Positions 1-4,773 of a stretch of 5,125 nt of DNA are shown in pieces. Both the position numbers and the translations under genes were made by a program. The notes beneath the pieces are model-generated. The model was not told the origin of the DNA, searched no databases, and saw only the letters and a list, made by a program, of their open reading frames with translations. Source of the DNA: Clostridiales bacterium. Its GTDB lineage: Bacteria > Bacillota > Clostridia > Tissierellales > Dethiosulfatibacteraceae. The stretch is from contig DMAP01000082.1 in assembly GCA_003446975.1 (NCBI GenBank), positions 1-5,125 of the forward strand, read 5' to 3'. Position 1 is the stretch's first letter. Every line of letters begins with the position of its first letter.

Positions 1-12
1 CCCAAATTTCAT
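1..12 (-). CDS. Start of a coupled downstream gene, probably sensor histidine kinase (partial)
   Basis: An ATG on the minus strand at 12-10 overlaps the stop of the response regulator in the ATGA arrangement (GC-ATGA). It is followed by three sense codons (reading M-K-F-G) before the window ends. An excellent Shine-Dalgarno, AGGGAGAGAAGG, lies immediately upstream inside the regulator's last codons. Overlapping starts of this kind indicate translational coupling. In OmpR-family two-component operons the gene directly after the regulator is usually its membrane sensor kinase, so that is the inferred identity. Four residues cannot prove it. The start itself is well supported; the product is inferred from context only. 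Confidence 0.5.
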
Positions 13-713
13 GCCTTCTCTCCCTGGAACTTATAGCCAACACCCCACACAGTTTTGATAAGCTTTGGTTGTGCGGGATCCGCTTCTATTTTTTCTCTTA
101 TTTTCTTAATGTGAACCGTTACTGTGTTAACATCCCCATAGTCATTGAAGCCCCAAACAAGATTAAAAATTTGGTCTCTGGTAAAAACTTGGTTTGGACT
201 TGCCGCCAAAAGTCTTAACACTTCAAATTCCTTGGCTGACAAGTATACAACTTCTCCATCTATTTCAACCTGATAGTTTTTTAAATGTATAGTTAAAGCT
301 CCATATCTCAGTATATCAGCTTCTTCTTTTGCAGGGGAAGATAGCAATAAATATCTTCTCAACTGTGCTTTGACTCTGGCGACCAATTCTCCTGGGCTGA
401 AAGGCTTGGTTATGTAATCGTCGGCACCTAATCCCAAACTTAAAATCTTGTCGATGTCCTTTTTCTTAGCGCTCAGCATTATCACAGGTATTGTTGACTG
501 AGAACGTATTACCCTGGCTATCTCTGTCCCCTCGATTTTGGGCAGCATAATGTCAAGTATCGCCAGATCTGGTTTGAACTGATTATAACTTTTCAATCCT
601 TGCTCCCCATCATATGCAATCAGAACTTCAAATCCCTCATCCTTCAAATAATCTCTGACCAGGTCAGCAATTTCCCGTTCATCTTCAACTATAAGAATTC
701 TCTCTCCAGACAT
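9..713 (-). CDS. OmpR/PhoB-family two-component response regulator
   Basis: This is a cytoplasmic transcription regulator of 234 residues, the usual length for the family. Residues 4-120 form a receiver domain with acidic pocket E10/D11, phospho-acceptor D54 in LAILDIMLP, switch residue S81 and the conserved lysine K103 in ITKPF. Residues about 137-229 form a winged-helix DNA-binding domain whose recognition helix lies around VNTVTVHIKKIREKIE, ending in the family's TVWGVGYKF wing. The ATG has AGAGG 7 nt upstream. The gene lies 55 nt after the ABC permease, and its stop overlaps the start of the next gene (probably the kinase). Family knowledge says phosphorylation at D54 by the partner kinase promotes dimerisation and promoter binding. 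The linked transporter genes are the likely target, by inference. A dedicated extended -10 promoter lies just upstream. No family-level symbol is assigned because LanR, BceR and CprR types cannot be told apart here. Confidence 0.95.
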   Translation of the reverse strand: MSGERILIVEDEREIADLVRDYLKDEGFEVLIAYDGEQGLKSYNQFKPDLAILDIMLPKIEGTEIARVIRSQSTIPVIMLSAKKKDIDKILSLGLGADDYITKPFSPGELVARVKAQLRRYLLLSSPAKEEADILRYGALTIHLKNYQVEIDGEVVYLSAKEFEVLRLLAASPNQVFTRDQIFNLVWGFNDYGDVNTVTVHIKKIREKIEADPAQPKLIKTVWGVGYKFQGEKA

Positions 714-743
714 TTTTCAACCTCTCAATAATTTATTGTTTAA

Positions 744-772
744 ATTATACCATATTTCCAGTATCATCCTAA
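744..772 (-). promoter_or_regulatory. Extended -10 promoter for the response regulator
   Basis: The minus strand reads TGGTATAAT, with the perfect -10 TATAAT at 749-744 and the extended -10 TG at 752-751. The hexamer at 17-bp spacing (772-767, TTAGGA) is a poor -35 and overlaps the stop codon of the permease gene, so activity would depend on the extended -10. Transcription would start near 737, giving a leader of about 24 nt before the regulator ATG at 713. This would let the regulator and its kinase be made independently of the upstream transporter promoter. The same nine bases occur at the acetyltransferase promoter. Confidence 0.6.
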
Positions 773-1557
773 TAAACAATATCCTTTTTGTTAAATAAAA
801 TGAATATGGATATGCTAAGCACTAGGATATACCCAATCGGTACCGCCAGACTTGCAAGAATACTTGTACCCTCAAATCCATTGAGATATAAAGCACCAAT
901 CTGAAAATAATAATTAATAACATACTTATTGTAACTCCCTATAAAACCTGAGACAATTTGAATGAATAAAAAAGCCCCAATACCAGCACCTATTGCCATT
1001 CCACCATTCGTGATTACCAAGGAAAACAGCAGTATGATCAATGAAAAGGCAGTGATTGGGATCACAGTGAGCCCATAAGCTAACAGCGTTTTCACAATAC
1101 CCTCTGCCGCAGTAATTGATATTTCTGAACCATTCACAACAAAATCTGTACCCCAACTAAAAACTAAATGCCCCATTGCATATCCTGTCAGCAGAATAAT
1201 GACTAAATATAATACTGTCGATATCACAACTACAGATATTTTACCTATCATTATATCTGATCTTCTTAAGGGTTTTATGAGTGTCTGCTTTAGGGTCCCC
1301 CCTCTATAATCATCAGCTATCAAACCACCAAACAAAACAGCTAGAAAAATCATTAAGATATCAATTACATTCAATAGCAGAAAAACGGGAAGACTCTGTC
1401 CGTTCATCGTGATGTGTTCGGATACGCCCTCAGTTGTGTTTATCAATCTGACACCAAGGGACAGTATTACACATAATATAAAAATCATAACACCAATTAC
1501 ATAAAACTTTTTACTTGAAAATAGTTTTATCAACTCAAACTTAATAATGTTACTCAA
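769..1557 (-). CDS. ABC-2 type transporter permease, LanE/BcrB-like
   Basis: This integral membrane subunit of 262 residues is predicted to pair with the ATPase encoded just upstream. Six hydrophobic segments are visible, at about 18-39, 57-81, 106-128, 155-182, 183-205 and 232-255, which is the ABC-2 permease topology. Between segments 2 and 3 lies the family's cytoplasmic stretch DDYRGGTLKQTLIKPLRRSD, expected to contact the ATPase. The N-terminus (IIKFELIKLFSSKKFY) is a typical amphipathic lead-in. The start is TTG at 1557-1555, chosen because GGAGGAGG lies 5-8 nt upstream and the frame begins with the conserved N-terminus. It overlaps the end of the ATPase gene by 8 bp. Only one permease is encoded, so it probably works as a homodimer unless a second is elsewhere. 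Export or expulsion of a peptide antibiotic is inferred from the ATPase type and the regulator genes; the substrate is unknown. Confidence 0.9.
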   Translation of the reverse strand: MSNIIKFELIKLFSSKKFYVIGVMIFILCVILSLGVRLINTTEGVSEHITMNGQSLPVFLLLNVIDILMIFLAVLFGGLIADDYRGGTLKQTLIKPLRRSDIMIGKISVVVISTVLYLVIILLTGYAMGHLVFSWGTDFVVNGSEISITAAEGIVKTLLAYGLTVIPITAFSLIILLFSLVITNGGMAIGAGIGAFLFIQIVSGFIGSYNKYVINYYFQIGALYLNGFEGTSILASLAVPIGYILVLSISIFILFNKKDIVY

Positions 1558-2293
1558 TTTGTCCTCCTCCTTTTGTTAGTTCCAAAAAATACTCTTCCAA
1601 TGACTTGTTTTTTGGTATAGCATATTTTATAGGTATGTTTTCAGATGTCAATTCTTTTATTATTCTACCGCCTTTTATGATTCCTATTTTATTGCATAAT
1701 GATTCAACTTCGTTCAGTAAATGCGAAGAAATAAAAAAGGCAATATTTTGTTCAATTGACAAATGTTTTATAATTTCCCGTACTTCTTTCATCCCTTTTG
1801 GATCGAGCCCATTTGTCGGTTCATCCAATATCACAAGTGATGGATGGTGCAGCAAAGCTCCTGCTATTCCTAATCTCTGTTTCATACCCAATGAGTAAGT
1901 ACTGACTTTATCTTTGGCTCTGGTCTTCATTCCAACAATTTCAAGCGTCTCCTCAATCCTTTTCTCGGAAATGCCATCATAGAATTTTGCCATCATTCTC
2001 AAATTCCATATACCGCTATGCTTATCATGAAACTGAGGTGTCTCAACCATTGCCCCGACCATTCTTATTCCATTTCTGAAATCCTTTCTCATGTTATACC
2101 CATTAATGATCACATCGCCCTTCTCAAAATGAATTAATCCAAGTATGGCTCTGATGGCGGTTGTCTTGCCTGCTCCATTTGGACCCAAAAATCCATAAAT
2201 ATCTCCCTCATCAACCCTAAGTGTCAATCCATCAAGAACAACTCTTTCTCTATATCTTTTTTCCAGACTATTGACTTCAAGTACTGTTTTCAT
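1550..2293 (-). CDS. ABC transporter ATP-binding protein, BcrA/LanF type
   Basis: This cytoplasmic ATPase subunit has 247 residues, close to the size of lantibiotic-immunity LanF proteins. Motifs in order are Walker A GPNGAGKT (37-44), a Q-loop region GAMVETPQF with Glu84 where most ABC ATPases have Gln, signature YSLGMKQRLGIA (133-144), Walker B LVILDEPTNGLDP (153-165) and the switch His191 in SSHLL. A Glu in the Q-loop ('E-loop') followed by xPxF is described for LanF/BcrA proteins, which protect against lantibiotics and bacitracin-like peptides. The ATG at 2293-2291 has GGAGG upstream at a long spacing of 12 nt, and no better in-frame start exists. It is the first gene of a probable operon with a permease, response regulator and presumed kinase. 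The function in peptide-antibiotic efflux is inferred from family and context; the substrate cannot be read from the sequence. Confidence 0.93.
   Translation of the reverse strand: MKTVLEVNSLEKRYRERVVLDGLTLRVDEGDIYGFLGPNGAGKTTAIRAILGLIHFEKGDVIINGYNMRKDFRNGIRMVGAMVETPQFHDKHSGIWNLRMMAKFYDGISEKRIEETLEIVGMKTRAKDKVSTYSLGMKQRLGIAGALLHHPSLVILDEPTNGLDPKGMKEVREIIKHLSIEQNIAFFISSHLLNEVESLCNKIGIIKGGRIIKELTSENIPIKYAIPKNKSLEEYFLELTKGGGQIE
1563..1573 (-). promoter_or_regulatory. Ribosome binding site fixing the TTG start of the permease
   Basis: The minus strand reads AAAGGAGGAGG, a double Shine-Dalgarno lying inside the last codons of the ATPase gene, where it encodes the K-G-G-G run. It sits 5 to 8 nt before a TTG at 1557. 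No ATG or GTG is as well placed. The overlap suggests that ribosomes finishing the ATPase re-initiate on the permease, keeping the two subunits in step. Confidence 0.8.
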
Positions 2294-2299
2294 TGATAT

Positions 2300-2323
2300 T
2301 TCAAACCTCCAAATCTGTTTGAA
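2300..2323 (-). repeat. Inverted repeat enclosing the ATPase ribosome binding site
   Basis: Perfect 7-bp arms TTCAAAC (2323-2317) and GTTTGAA (2306-2300) on the minus strand flank 10 nt. The GGAGG Shine-Dalgarno at 2310-2306 sits in the loop and the first base of the 3' arm. As RNA this could form a hairpin that presents the ribosome site and shortens the unusually long 12-nt gap to the ATG. As DNA it could be an operator near the predicted transcription start. The role is inferred; the repeat itself is directly visible. Confidence 0.5.
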
Positions 2324-2326
2324 TCC

Positions 2327-2354
2327 ATTCTATTGCAAAATTGTTAAATGAAAA
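2327..2354 (-). promoter_or_regulatory. Weak candidate promoter for the ABC transporter operon
   Basis: The minus strand has TTTTCA (2354-2349, 4 of 6 to consensus), a 16-bp spacer and TAGAAT (2332-2327, 5 of 6). The predicted start near 2320 falls within the inverted repeat around the ATPase ribosome site. A terminator lies upstream, so the operon needs a promoter in this 90-bp interval, and this is the best match seen. Its poor -35 would fit a promoter needing an activator such as the linked response regulator, but no clear direct-repeat box for that regulator was found. Confidence 0.35.
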
Positions 2355-2382
2355 CATTGAAGATATTAAATTTCTATTAATC

Positions 2383-2416
2383 AAATGAAAAAGCCACTTC
2401 ATTTCTGAAATGGCTT
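2383..2416 (-). terminator. Intrinsic terminator of the flavoprotein gene
   Basis: The hairpin at 2416-2391 has outer stem AAGCCA/TGGCTT (6 bp), one A-C mismatch, inner stem TTCA/TGAA (4 bp) and a 4-nt loop. On the minus strand it is followed by TTTTTCATTT. The T-run is on the minus-strand side only, so it acts for the flavoprotein gene, whose stop is 55 nt upstream, and separates it from the ABC operon. Confidence 0.8.
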
Positions 2417-2419
2417 AAA

Positions 2420-2448
2420 ATATCATTCAGTTGATTGTTCTGTGATAT
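2420..2448 (-). other. Second hairpin ahead of the flavoprotein terminator
   Basis: Arms ATATCA-CAG and CTG-TGATAT pair for 9 bp with a 2-nt bulge around a 9-nt loop, only a few bases before the terminator hairpin in the same transcript. On the minus strand it is followed by TTTTA. It may assist termination or protect the 3' end of the message. The stem is AT-rich, so chance is possible. Confidence 0.3.
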
Positions 2449-2471
2449 ACATTTTTCTTTTTTCTTATGAA

Positions 2472-3992
2472 TTAATGGTCATGTCCAATACAACCATATA
2501 AGGATGCGTGTTCCACAGCTTTCATGCCCGCTACTCTACCAAGGGTAAAACTCATTTGAATGGAAGTACCACTCGCTGGATATTCCTTGTAGAAGAACTG
2601 CCCATTAGCAACTTCTCCCGCAGCAAACAAACCAAAAATAGCTGTTCCATCTGGTCTTAGAACTTCTGTGTCAGTATTGATGACAGGCCCACCGAACGTC
2701 CCTAGTGTTGCCGGTTTTACAGCAACTGCGTAGAAATCACCTTCAGTGAGCGGATTCATCAAAGCAGCTGGTTTTCCGAAATCAGTATCTTCGCCGCTTT
2801 CTGCAAGATCATTATATCTGCTGACTGTCCCGATTAATACATCCTCATCCATACCTGTTAATTGAGCCAATTCTTCCAAAGTAGAAGCCTTGTAAGCAAA
2901 TCCTCTCTCTATGGCCTCATCCAGGGATTCCACATACTTTGCTTGATCAAACAATAGATAGAAAACTTCAGACCCATTTTCCGCCATATTCTGATAGAAT
3001 ATCGGATAGTCAATCACCTCATTGGTAAATCTATTTCCTTCTGAATCGACATAAAGATGTGGTTGCCATATTAAGCCACCTATTGCACTTGTGTAAGGAA
3101 CACTACCATCTAATCCTCTGAAACCAATAACGCCGTCTTTATAAATCATCTCAGCACCAGCTTCTTCCGCCATCAGAAATCCATCACCAACATTACCTGC
3201 ATTTGAATAACTAATGTGTCCCGAGGCGACCGGGGCATACTGATCCTTCATGTCTTCGCTTCTGTCGAATCCACCTGTGGCAAGCACTACCGCCTTTGTA
3301 TCAATAATGATTTCCTTACCATCCTTATCGATAGCTACCACACCGTTTACTTCGTTGGCATTGTTCAGTAACAGTTTTTGGGCTGTTGTCTGAAGCATAA
3401 TCACAACACCTTCATTTATAGCTACCTCTTCTAGTGGCTTAATCAGTCCGAAACCCCGATCTGCCTTTGTATAGTGTAATCTCAATACGGGTGAGGTTCC
3501 ACCGGCAGAAATATTATCAGAGAATTCAACTCCGTTATCCATTAGCCAAGCAATTGTTTCTCCTGACTTTTCAGCCACAAATGTCAATAGGTCCTCGTCG
3601 GCATTCCCTTCTGCTCTATCTAACCAATACTGAGCCAATGCTTCAGCTGAGTCCTCAATTCCTTGATCCTGCTGTATTGGGCTATTGGTGGCCAGTACAA
3701 TTCCACCTGACAATAGGGTGCTACCGCCTACAAATGGCATTTTTTCAAGCAGAATAACCCTGGCCCCAGCTCTGTTGGCTTCTATGGCAGCGGCTAATCC
3801 TGCCGCTCCTGCTCCTATTACAACAACATCTGTACGTATCCCTTCATCCTCTGGTTCTGAAGTCGTTGGAGCAACTGTCGTTGGAGCTTCTGTCGTTGTT
3901 TGCGGAGCAGGTTGTTGTCCACATCCGACTAGGGTGAAAATTAATGATAATACAGTAAAAACTGTTACAATTGTTTTAAGATTTTTTCTCAT
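2472..3992 (-). CDS. Lipoprotein FAD-dependent oxidoreductase, fumarate reductase/ketosteroid dehydrogenase superfamily
   Basis: The protein has 506 residues. Residues 1-24 are a lipoprotein signal peptide (charged MRKNLK, hydrophobic core, lipobox LVGC with Cys24), so the enzyme should be anchored outside the membrane. Residues 25-52 are a Thr/Pro/Glu-rich tether. Residues about 54-492 are an FAD_binding_2 domain with dinucleotide motif GAGAAG (60-65), ribose-binding Glu83, ATGG (238-241), GDG (269-271) and FAD-site AAGE (457-460). Fumarate reductases have an Arg proton donor soon after RFxNE, a His before the late GG, and Arg in NRLGGN. Here these positions read Tyr329 (RFTNEVIDY), Gly/Leu (LGTFGG) and YPASG (471-475). 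Tyr329 with Tyr471 and Gly475 (Tyr+4) instead resembles the 3-ketosteroid dehydrogenase site. The substrate is unknown; automatic annotation as fumarate reductase would probably be wrong. No FMN-binding or haem domain is present. The tail ends CIGHDH. The ATG has AAGGAGG 10 nt upstream. It is a single-gene transcript with a consensus promoter and its own terminator. Confidence 0.92.
   Translation of the reverse strand: MRKNLKTIVTVFTVLSLIFTLVGCGQQPAPQTTTEAPTTVAPTTSEPEDEGIRTDVVVIGAGAAGLAAAIEANRAGARVILLEKMPFVGGSTLLSGGIVLATNSPIQQDQGIEDSAEALAQYWLDRAEGNADEDLLTFVAEKSGETIAWLMDNGVEFSDNISAGGTSPVLRLHYTKADRGFGLIKPLEEVAINEGVVIMLQTTAQKLLLNNANEVNGVVAIDKDGKEIIIDTKAVVLATGGFDRSEDMKDQYAPVASGHISYSNAGNVGDGFLMAEEAGAEMIYKDGVIGFRGLDGSVPYTSAIGGLIWQPHLYVDSEGNRFTNEVIDYPIFYQNMAENGSEVFYLLFDQAKYVESLDEAIERGFAYKASTLEELAQLTGMDEDVLIGTVSRYNDLAESGEDTDFGKPAALMNPLTEGDFYAVAVKPATLGTFGGPVINTDTEVLRPDGTAIFGLFAAGEVANGQFFYKEYPASGTSIQMSFTLGRVAGMKAVEHASLYGCIGHDH
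3862..3906 (-). repeat. 15-bp tandem repeat encoding the lipoprotein tether
   Basis: On the plus strand GTCGTTGGAGCAACT is followed directly by GTCGTTGGAGCTTCT and then a degenerate third unit starting GTCGTTG. In the gene it encodes a five-residue periodicity (EAPTT, VAPTT, SEP) between the lipid-anchored Cys24 and the FAD domain. The unit is a multiple of three, so copy-number change would alter tether length without a frameshift. Confidence 0.7.
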
Positions 3993-4007
3993 AAATTCCT
4001 ATCCTCC

Positions 4008-4043
4008 TTATTTTAAGCAGTTCAGTTCCATCAAACTTATCAT
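4008..4043 (-). other. Possible short leader ORF before the flavoprotein gene
   Basis: In the leader an ATG at 4043 or, in the same frame, at 4031 opens a reading frame of 11 or 7 codons (ending MELNCLK). Its TAA stop (4010-4008) abuts the GGAGG of the flavoprotein ribosome site. Such an arrangement could couple translation, but neither ATG has a good Shine-Dalgarno and a frame this short can arise by chance. Confidence 0.15.
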
Positions 4044-4099
4044 CCAACCATATCAGACATACTATAGTCACAGCAATGAAACAAACTGTCTTAGTAAAC

Positions 4100-4128
4100 A
4101 TTATAATGTGAATTATTTAACATGTCAA
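4100..4128 (-). promoter_or_regulatory. Perfect consensus sigma-A promoter of the flavoprotein gene
   Basis: On the minus strand TTGACA (4128-4123) is followed by exactly 17 bp and TATAAT (4105-4100), matching the vegetative consensus in all 12 positions and in spacing. The start would be near 4093, giving a leader of about 100 nt to the ATG at 3992. The -10 is centred in a 10-bp palindrome CATTATAATG (4099-4108). Such a strong core promoter usually needs a repressor to be regulated, and a dyad fills its spacer. No known riboswitch fold was recognised in the leader. Confidence 0.88.
4106..4123. promoter_or_regulatory. Rex-like operator dyad in the flavoprotein promoter spacer
   Basis: The plus strand reads ATGTGAATTATTTAACAT, an 18-bp imperfect palindrome occupying the space between -35 and -10. 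Known Rex operators are TTGTGAA-N4-TTCACAA (Bacillus, Staphylococcus) and TTGTTAA-N4-TTAACAA (Clostridia). Here the left half, ATGTGAA, matches the first form at 6 of 7, and the right half, TTAACAT, matches the second at 6 of 7, with a 4-bp AT spacer. Rex represses anaerobic metabolism genes until NADH rises. A CRP/FNR-family site (TGTGA-N6-TCACA, 9 of 10) is an alternative reading. The regulator gene is not in the window. Confidence 0.45.
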
Positions 4129-4143
4129 ACGCGAACAAATGAT

Positions 4144-4659
4144 CTAATTCTTTTTTATACTATCCAAAGTTCTATTCGCAATGATGATCACAGGTTCAAA
4201 TCCCATTTTTTGCCAGACCATTGCCGCACTTTCATTGCCTTACACGTATTCCAATGTCATATGTTTGATGTTATTTCCCCTAAAGAAATCGATGATTCTA
4301 TTGGTAAGACTCATGCAAAGTCCTCTATTTCTATGTTCCTCATCAATCCAAACATCATCTAGCTTACCGGTTTTTTTGTGATTGAACATTTCGTTATGGA
4401 TAATCCTACCGGTTGCCATTCCAACGACATCATTTGTTGTCTCGTTGACAACTATCAATACCTTGAATTGATCATCTTTCAGCATATGTCGATATTTACT
4501 CGGCAGATCATCCATGTGGTCTGGACTGATATGCCACAGATTGGCGTTGCATGTGTCAAGATAGGACTCCAGTTTCATTCTCATTTCAATGATTCTCTTG
4601 ATGTCAGTTTCCTTCGCCTCTATAATATAATATTTTTCTTTGTTGGTTGCACTTTCCAT
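4144..4659 (-). pseudogene. GNAT-family N-acetyltransferase interrupted by an in-frame TAA
   Basis: The family transfers acetyl from acetyl-CoA to an amine; the acceptor here is unknown. The frame from ATG 4659-4657 gives 139 residues with the acetyl-CoA motif DDVWIDEEHRNRGLCMSL (101-118; the RxxGxG/A loop reads RNRGLC) and then beta-strand HMTLEYV before TAA at 4242-4240. Reading on in the same frame gives GNESAAMVWQKMGFEP and about 15 more residues, stopping at TAG 4146-4144. That is the conserved end of the GNAT fold (N-x-x-A...WxKxGF). Whole length would be about 171 residues, normal for the family. One base change (for example AAA to TAA) explains the break. A shorter GTG start at 4668 is rejected because the Shine-Dalgarno GGAG (4671-4668) overlaps it, while it sits 8 nt before the ATG. 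The product, if made, lacks part of the acetyl-CoA site; a sequencing error is the main alternative. Confidence 0.85.
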
Positions 4660-4667
4660 AGAAAACA

Positions 4668-4671
4668 CTCC
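4668..4671 (-). promoter_or_regulatory. Ribosome binding site deciding the acetyltransferase start
   Basis: GGAG on the minus strand lies 8 nt before the ATG at 4659-4657. It overlaps the alternative GTG at 4668-4666, which therefore cannot use it. This favours a protein beginning MESATNKEKYY rather than one three residues longer. Confidence 0.6.
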
Positions 4672-4699
4672 AGGATTTCATTTTTTTACCATTTACGCA

Positions 4700-4708
4700 A
4701 TTATACCA
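4700..4708 (-). promoter_or_regulatory. Extended -10 promoter of the acetyltransferase gene
   Basis: The minus strand reads TGGTATAAT (4708-4700), a perfect -10 with extended TG. The region where a -35 should lie is the T-run of the preceding terminator (TTTTTA at 17-bp spacing), so recognition would rest on the extended -10. The start would be near 4693, leaving a leader of about 34 nt. The nine bases are identical to those before the response regulator. Confidence 0.6.
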
Positions 4709-4723
4709 CATTCAAACGAACAT

Positions 4724-4763
4724 AAAAAAGGACAAACTGCTTATGATAGCAATTTGTCCTTTT
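4724..4763 (-). terminator. Strong intrinsic terminator of the serpin gene (potentially bidirectional)
   Basis: Arms AAAAGGACAAA (4726-4736) and TTTGTCCTTTT (4753-4763) pair for 11 bp. They are continued after one mismatch by TGC/GCA, around an 8-nt loop. On the minus strand the hairpin runs into TTTTTT, and it begins 10 nt after the serpin stop codon. The plus strand also has a T-run (TTTTCT), so it could stop plus-strand transcription as well, though no plus-strand gene is visible. Confidence 0.9.
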
Positions 4764-4773
4764 CTAAAATAAT

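Noticed and set aside
926..1156. 76-codon minus-strand frame inside the permease gene
   Set aside because: It is fully contained in the ABC-2 permease in another frame, rich in Cys/Trp from reading hydrophobic codons out of phase; a shadow.
3993..4093. Riboswitch in the roughly 100-nt flavoprotein leader, for example an FMN type
   Set aside because: None of the conserved FMN-riboswitch boxes and no stable long stem or terminator is visible; only an AT-rich leader with a doubtful short ORF.
3685..4362. Long plus-strand open frame (225 codons) and neighbouring plus-strand frames
   Set aside because: It lies antisense to the flavoprotein start, its promoter and the acetyltransferase. The composition is a mirror of the minus-strand genes, with no Shine-Dalgarno and no recognisable domain.
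4656..4680. Out-of-frame ATG near 4679 opening a 25-codon frame into the acetyltransferase
   Set aside because: No Shine-Dalgarno precedes it and the product has no recognisable features; the ATG at 4659 with GGAG 8 nt upstream is far better.
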